Part shown: one piece after another, positions 61,612 through 64,000 of the stretch
Numbering within the stretch: position 1 is the first letter of the stretch
Layout: each line of letters starts with the position of its first letter
Source: Pseudomonas peli
GTDB taxonomy: Bacteria > Pseudomonadota > Gammaproteobacteria > Pseudomonadales > Pseudomonadaceae
Reading direction: 5' to 3'
Assembly: GCF_900099645.1 (NCBI RefSeq)
Contig: NZ_FMTL01000006.1
Location: 53,524-117,523, forward strand
Length of the DNA stretch: 64,000 nt
Made by a program: the position numbers and the translations under genes
Notes under the pieces: generated by a model
Told to the model about the DNA's origin: nothing
Databases searched by the model: none
What the model saw: the letters and a program-made list of their open reading frames with translations, nothing else

Positions 61612-62628
61612 ATGAAAGTTTATTACGACAAAGACTGTGACCTCTCGATCATCCAGGGCAAGAAAGTTGCCATCATCGGTTACGGTTCCCAGGGCCACGC
61701 TCAAGCGTGCAACCTGAAAGATTCCGGCGTTGACGTGACTGTTGGCCTGCGCAAAGGCTCGGCCACTGTTGCCAAGGCTGAAGCCCACGGCCTGAAAGTG
61801 ACTGATGTTTCTTCCGCTGTTGCTGCTGCCGACCTTGTCATGATCCTGACTCCGGACGAGTTCCAGTCCTCGCTGTACAAGAACGAAATCGAGCCGAACA
61901 TCAAGAAAGGCGCTACCCTGGCCTTCTCCCACGGCTTCGCCATCCACTACAACCAGGTTGTGCCACGTAGCGATCTCGACGTGATCATGATCGCGCCGAA
62001 GGCCCCGGGCCACACCGTGCGTTCCGAGTTCGTCAAAGGCGGCGGTATCCCTGACCTGATCGCCATCTACCAGGATGCTTCCGGCAACGCCAAGAACGTT
62101 GCGCTGTCCTACGCTGCTGGCGTGGGTGGCGGCCGTACCGGCATCATCGAAACCACCTTCAAAGACGAAACCGAAACCGACCTGTTCGGCGAGCAAGCCG
62201 TTCTGTGTGGCGGTACCGTTGAGCTGGTTAAAGCTGGTTTCGAAACCCTGGTTGAAGCCGGTTACGCGCCGGAAATGGCTTACTTCGAGTGCCTGCACGA
62301 ACTGAAGTTGATCGTTGACCTCATGTACGAAGGCGGTATCGCCAACATGAACTACTCGATCTCCAACAACGCCGAGTACGGCGAGTACGTGACCGGCCCG
62401 GAAGTGATCAATGCCGAGTCCCGTCAGGCCATGCGCAATGCTCTGAAGCGCATCCAGGACGGCGAATACGCCAAGATGTTCATCAGCGAAGGCGCAACCG
62501 GCTACCCTTCGATGACCGCCAAGCGTCGTAACAACGCAGCTCACGGTATCGAAATCATCGGTGAGCAACTGCGCTCCATGATGCCGTGGATCGGTGCTAA
62601 CAAAATCGTCGACAAAGCCAAGAACTAA
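61612..62628 (+). CDS. ilvC: Ketol-acid reductoisomerase
   Basis: A 338-residue class I enzyme that isomerises and reduces acetohydroxy acids with NADPH. N-terminal Rossmann domain 'GYGSQGHAQACNLKDSG' (beginning at residue 24) with NADPH-binding 'LRKGS', and the C-terminal knotted domain containing the metal ligands 'GGRTGIIETTFKDETETD' (part: ETTFKDETETDLFGEQ). ATG 61612 gives MKVYYDKDCD, the family start. Its own promoter is expected between ilvY and ilvC. The leader contains a 12-bp palindrome GGTGCATGCACC (61569-61580). Confidence 0.97.
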   Translation: MKVYYDKDCDLSIIQGKKVAIIGYGSQGHAQACNLKDSGVDVTVGLRKGSATVAKAEAHGLKVTDVSSAVAAADLVMILTPDEFQSSLYKNEIEPNIKKGATLAFSHGFAIHYNQVVPRSDLDVIMIAPKAPGHTVRSEFVKGGGIPDLIAIYQDASGNAKNVALSYAAGVGGGRTGIIETTFKDETETDLFGEQAVLCGGTVELVKAGFETLVEAGYAPEMAYFECLHELKLIVDLMYEGGIANMNYSISNNAEYGEYVTGPEVINAESRQAMRNALKRIQDGEYAKMFISEGATGYPSMTAKRRNNAAHGIEIIGEQLRSMMPWIGANKIVDKAKN

Positions 62629-62650
62629 GGTTTTATGACGTAAGAAAAGA

Positions 62651-62672
62651 CGCGGCCAAGGCCGCGTTTTTT
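62651..62672 (+). terminator. Intrinsic terminator of ilvC
   Basis: CGCGGCC (62651-62657), AA loop, GGCCGCG (62660-62666), then six Ts. Confidence 0.92.
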
Positions 62673-62784
62673 CATGGTGCGTCAAGGCTTCTGGTATAAA
62701 GCCTGAGAGTTGCATGGATGCTGGCGTGAACCCTGATCGTCGGCGTCTGTCGAAATTTTCCAAATCCGTTGCAAGGTATTGTTC

Positions 62785-63597
62785 ATGAATGAACGTCCAG
62801 ATGAGCCGCAGTCTCCCGCCGACGCCGAAAGTTTGCTGCCAATCGATGAGCATATAGAAGAGGGGCATGACGCCGAAGGGCGTAAGGTCCGTCATCGCGG
62901 TATTTATCTGCTGCCCAACCTGTTTACCACGGCCAATCTGTTTGCCGGGTTCTACGCCATCATCAATGCCATGAACGGCAACTTCTATGTGGCCGCCGCC
63001 GCTGTGTTTGTTGCCATGGTGCTGGATGGCCTTGATGGGCGTGTTGCTCGCCTGACCAATACCCAGAGCGCCTTTGGTGCCGAGTACGATTCGCTATCCG
63101 ATATGGTCGCCTTTGGTGTGGCGCCTGCCTTGCTCGCGTTTGAGTGGGCGTTGGGCAGCATGGGTAAGGTTGGCTGGATGGTTGCCTTCATCTATGTAGC
63201 TGGTGCCGCGCTGCGTTTGGCGCGTTTCAATACGCAGATCGGCAGCGTCGATAAGCGCTACTTTATCGGCCTGGCCAGCCCTGCTGCTGCGGGTGTGGTG
63301 GCGGGTACGGTGTGGGCCTTTAGTGATTTTGGTATCAAAGGCTCGAATATGGCCTTTGTAGTTGCCATTCTGGTAGCAGCTGCAGGCATGCTGATGGTCA
63401 GCAATATCAAGTACAACAGCTTCAAGGATCTCGACTTGAAAGGGCGTGTGCCGTTTGTGGCGATTCTTGCGGTGGTGCTGGTATTTGCGGTGGTGTTCAG
63501 TGATCCGCCTCGGATCTTGCTGATCATATTCCTGGCTTACGCGGCCTCGGGGCCTATTCAGTACTTGCTGCGCCTGCGTCGCGGCAATAGCGCGTAG
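62785..63597 (+). CDS. pssA: CDP-diacylglycerol--serine O-phosphatidyltransferase
   Basis: A 270-residue membrane enzyme making phosphatidylserine, the first step to phosphatidylethanolamine. The CDP-alcohol motif 'DGLDGRVARL' plus 'GAEYDSLSDMVAF' (Asp/Glu residues of the DG-x2-AR-x8-G-x3-D-x3-D signature) is present, with about eight membrane helices. ATG 62785 has AAGG upstream and is chosen over a TTG two codons earlier. Confidence 0.95.
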   Translation: MNERPDEPQSPADAESLLPIDEHIEEGHDAEGRKVRHRGIYLLPNLFTTANLFAGFYAIINAMNGNFYVAAAAVFVAMVLDGLDGRVARLTNTQSAFGAEYDSLSDMVAFGVAPALLAFEWALGSMGKVGWMVAFIYVAGAALRLARFNTQIGSVDKRYFIGLASPAAAGVVAGTVWAFSDFGIKGSNMAFVVAILVAAAGMLMVSNIKYNSFKDLDLKGRVPFVAILAVVLVFAVVFSDPPRILLIIFLAYAASGPIQYLLRLRRGNSA

Positions 63598-63614
63598 TTA
63601 CAGCGCAGTGGTTT

Positions 63615-63654
63615 CGACAAAGCCGTTGAAGCGCCAGCTTCAACGGCTTTGTCG
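63615..63654 (+). terminator. Long perfect hairpin after pssA
   Basis: An 18-bp perfect stem, CGACAAAGCCGTTGAAGC (63615-63632) and its complement (63637-63654), loop GCCA. The T run is weak (GTTTC). Likely terminates pssA and insulates the following promoters. Confidence 0.75.
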
Positions 63655-63734
63655 TTTCTGCAGGCGGCGCGCTAGTGGTTTGTGTGGCTACAGCCCGTTA
63701 GTTCGCGGGTGTTGAAACAAAATCGCAATAATCA

Positions 63735-63762
63735 TTGACCTGCGTTCGTCAGTCCCTATAAT
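63735..63762 (+). promoter_or_regulatory. rRNA-type promoter P1
   Basis: TTGACC (63735-63740), 16-bp spacer, TATAAT (63757-63762), GC-rich discriminator after it. Confidence 0.85.
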
Positions 63763-63832
63763 GCGCACCTCTTCAGGCGTAAGCAGCTCCTTAAACTTCT
63801 TATAAAACAAGAAGTTAGATTTAAAAAAGGGG

Positions 63833-63860
63833 TTGCAAAGCAGCGAAAGATGCGTAGAAT
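63833..63860 (+). promoter_or_regulatory. rRNA-type promoter P2
   Basis: TTGCAA (63833-63838), 16-bp spacer, TAGAAT (63855-63860). Confidence 0.8.
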
Positions 63861-63936
63861 GCGTCTCCTCTTCAGGAGGTAGTGTTTAAGTTAGAAGAGG
63901 TTCGATCGAGATGATCGAAGGCGGTAAAAGAGGCGG

Positions 63937-63964
63937 TTGACAGCGGTTTGAAACGCTGTAGAAT
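63937..63964 (+). promoter_or_regulatory. rRNA-type promoter P3
   Basis: TTGACA (63937-63942), 16-bp spacer, TAGAAT (63959-63964). Its downstream sequence 'TCGCCTCCCGCTGACGAGA' resembles Pseudomonas rRNA leaders. The 16S gene itself begins beyond base 64000. Confidence 0.85.
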
Positions 63965-64000
63965 TCGCCTCCCGCTGACGAGAAGCTAGATGTTGATCGA

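Noticed and set aside
61525..62895. Minus-strand frame of 456 residues opposite ilvC
   Set aside because: Covers ilvC, its terminator and the pssA start; a codon-bias shadow.

Overview
The window is a piece of a Pseudomonas chromosome (high GC, roughly 60% by eye). The assignment rests on several genus-specific blocks: cbrA-cbrB followed by the small RNA crcZ and pcnB, the phu haem locus ending in the Fur-controlled small RNA prrF and a cbpA-like gene, the desT/desCB desaturase locus, and the order ilvI-ilvH-(ilvY)-ilvC-pssA followed by rRNA-type promoters. Gene order resembles several segments of the P. aeruginosa chromosome joined together with local insertions and losses, so this looks like a non-aeruginosa species of the genus. 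I see no prophage, insertion sequence, integrase or CRISPR array; this is mostly core genome.

Layout. 1-13300: mostly minus-strand housekeeping genes: a partial AsmA-like DUF748 protein, an rRNA methyltransferase, a thiolase, a DUF2236 protein, acetyl-CoA synthetase, pgi, panB-panC (without panD), folK and pcnB. 13430-18700: the carbon/nitrogen hierarchy switch: small ORF, cbrA, cbrB and the sRNA crcZ, with a readable sigma-54 promoter and a CbrB site. 18841-21191: a coupled pair of lipoproteins, a parallel beta-helix protein and a dihaem cytochrome c. 21548-28410: a transglutaminase/DUF2126, circularly permuted ATP-grasp plus alpha-E, and transglutaminase operon preceded by a sigma-54-like promoter; its biochemical product is not known. 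28466-30311: an MscS channel and a DUF808 membrane protein. 30312-31303: about 1 kb with no convincing large gene but with DnaA-box-like sites, an orphan terminator and a repeat. 31304-34937: glycerophosphodiester phosphodiesterase, hupE/ureJ and the urease accessory genes ureG, ureF and ureE. 35102-38121: desT and desCB with two operator-like palindromes. 38102-40318: methyltransferase, leaderless family-I-type lipase, REP element and Rieske ferredoxin. 40445-49857: haem uptake (TonB-dependent receptor, divergent tonB-phuS-exbB-exbD-phuT-phuU-phuV-chaN operon, NTF2-like gene and prrF), with two Fur boxes. 49992-57892: cbpA-like protein, small conserved genes, a kinase fusion, mrcB and its neighbours. 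58300-63597: ilvIH, ilvY, ilvC and pssA. 63735-64000: three tandem rRNA-type promoters whose rRNA operon lies beyond the window.

How the parts connect. Three global regulatory circuits are visible with their cis sites: CbrAB-CrcZ-Hfq/Crc (including a Crc/Hfq-type motif over the acs ribosome binding site), Fur-PrrF-haem uptake, and DesT-unsaturated fatty acids. The most unusual structural signal is a 140-185 bp palindromic repeat present three times, each copy starting on the last base of a stop codon in the same orientation relative to the gene. The least understood gene system is the transglutaminase/ATP-grasp/alpha-E operon.
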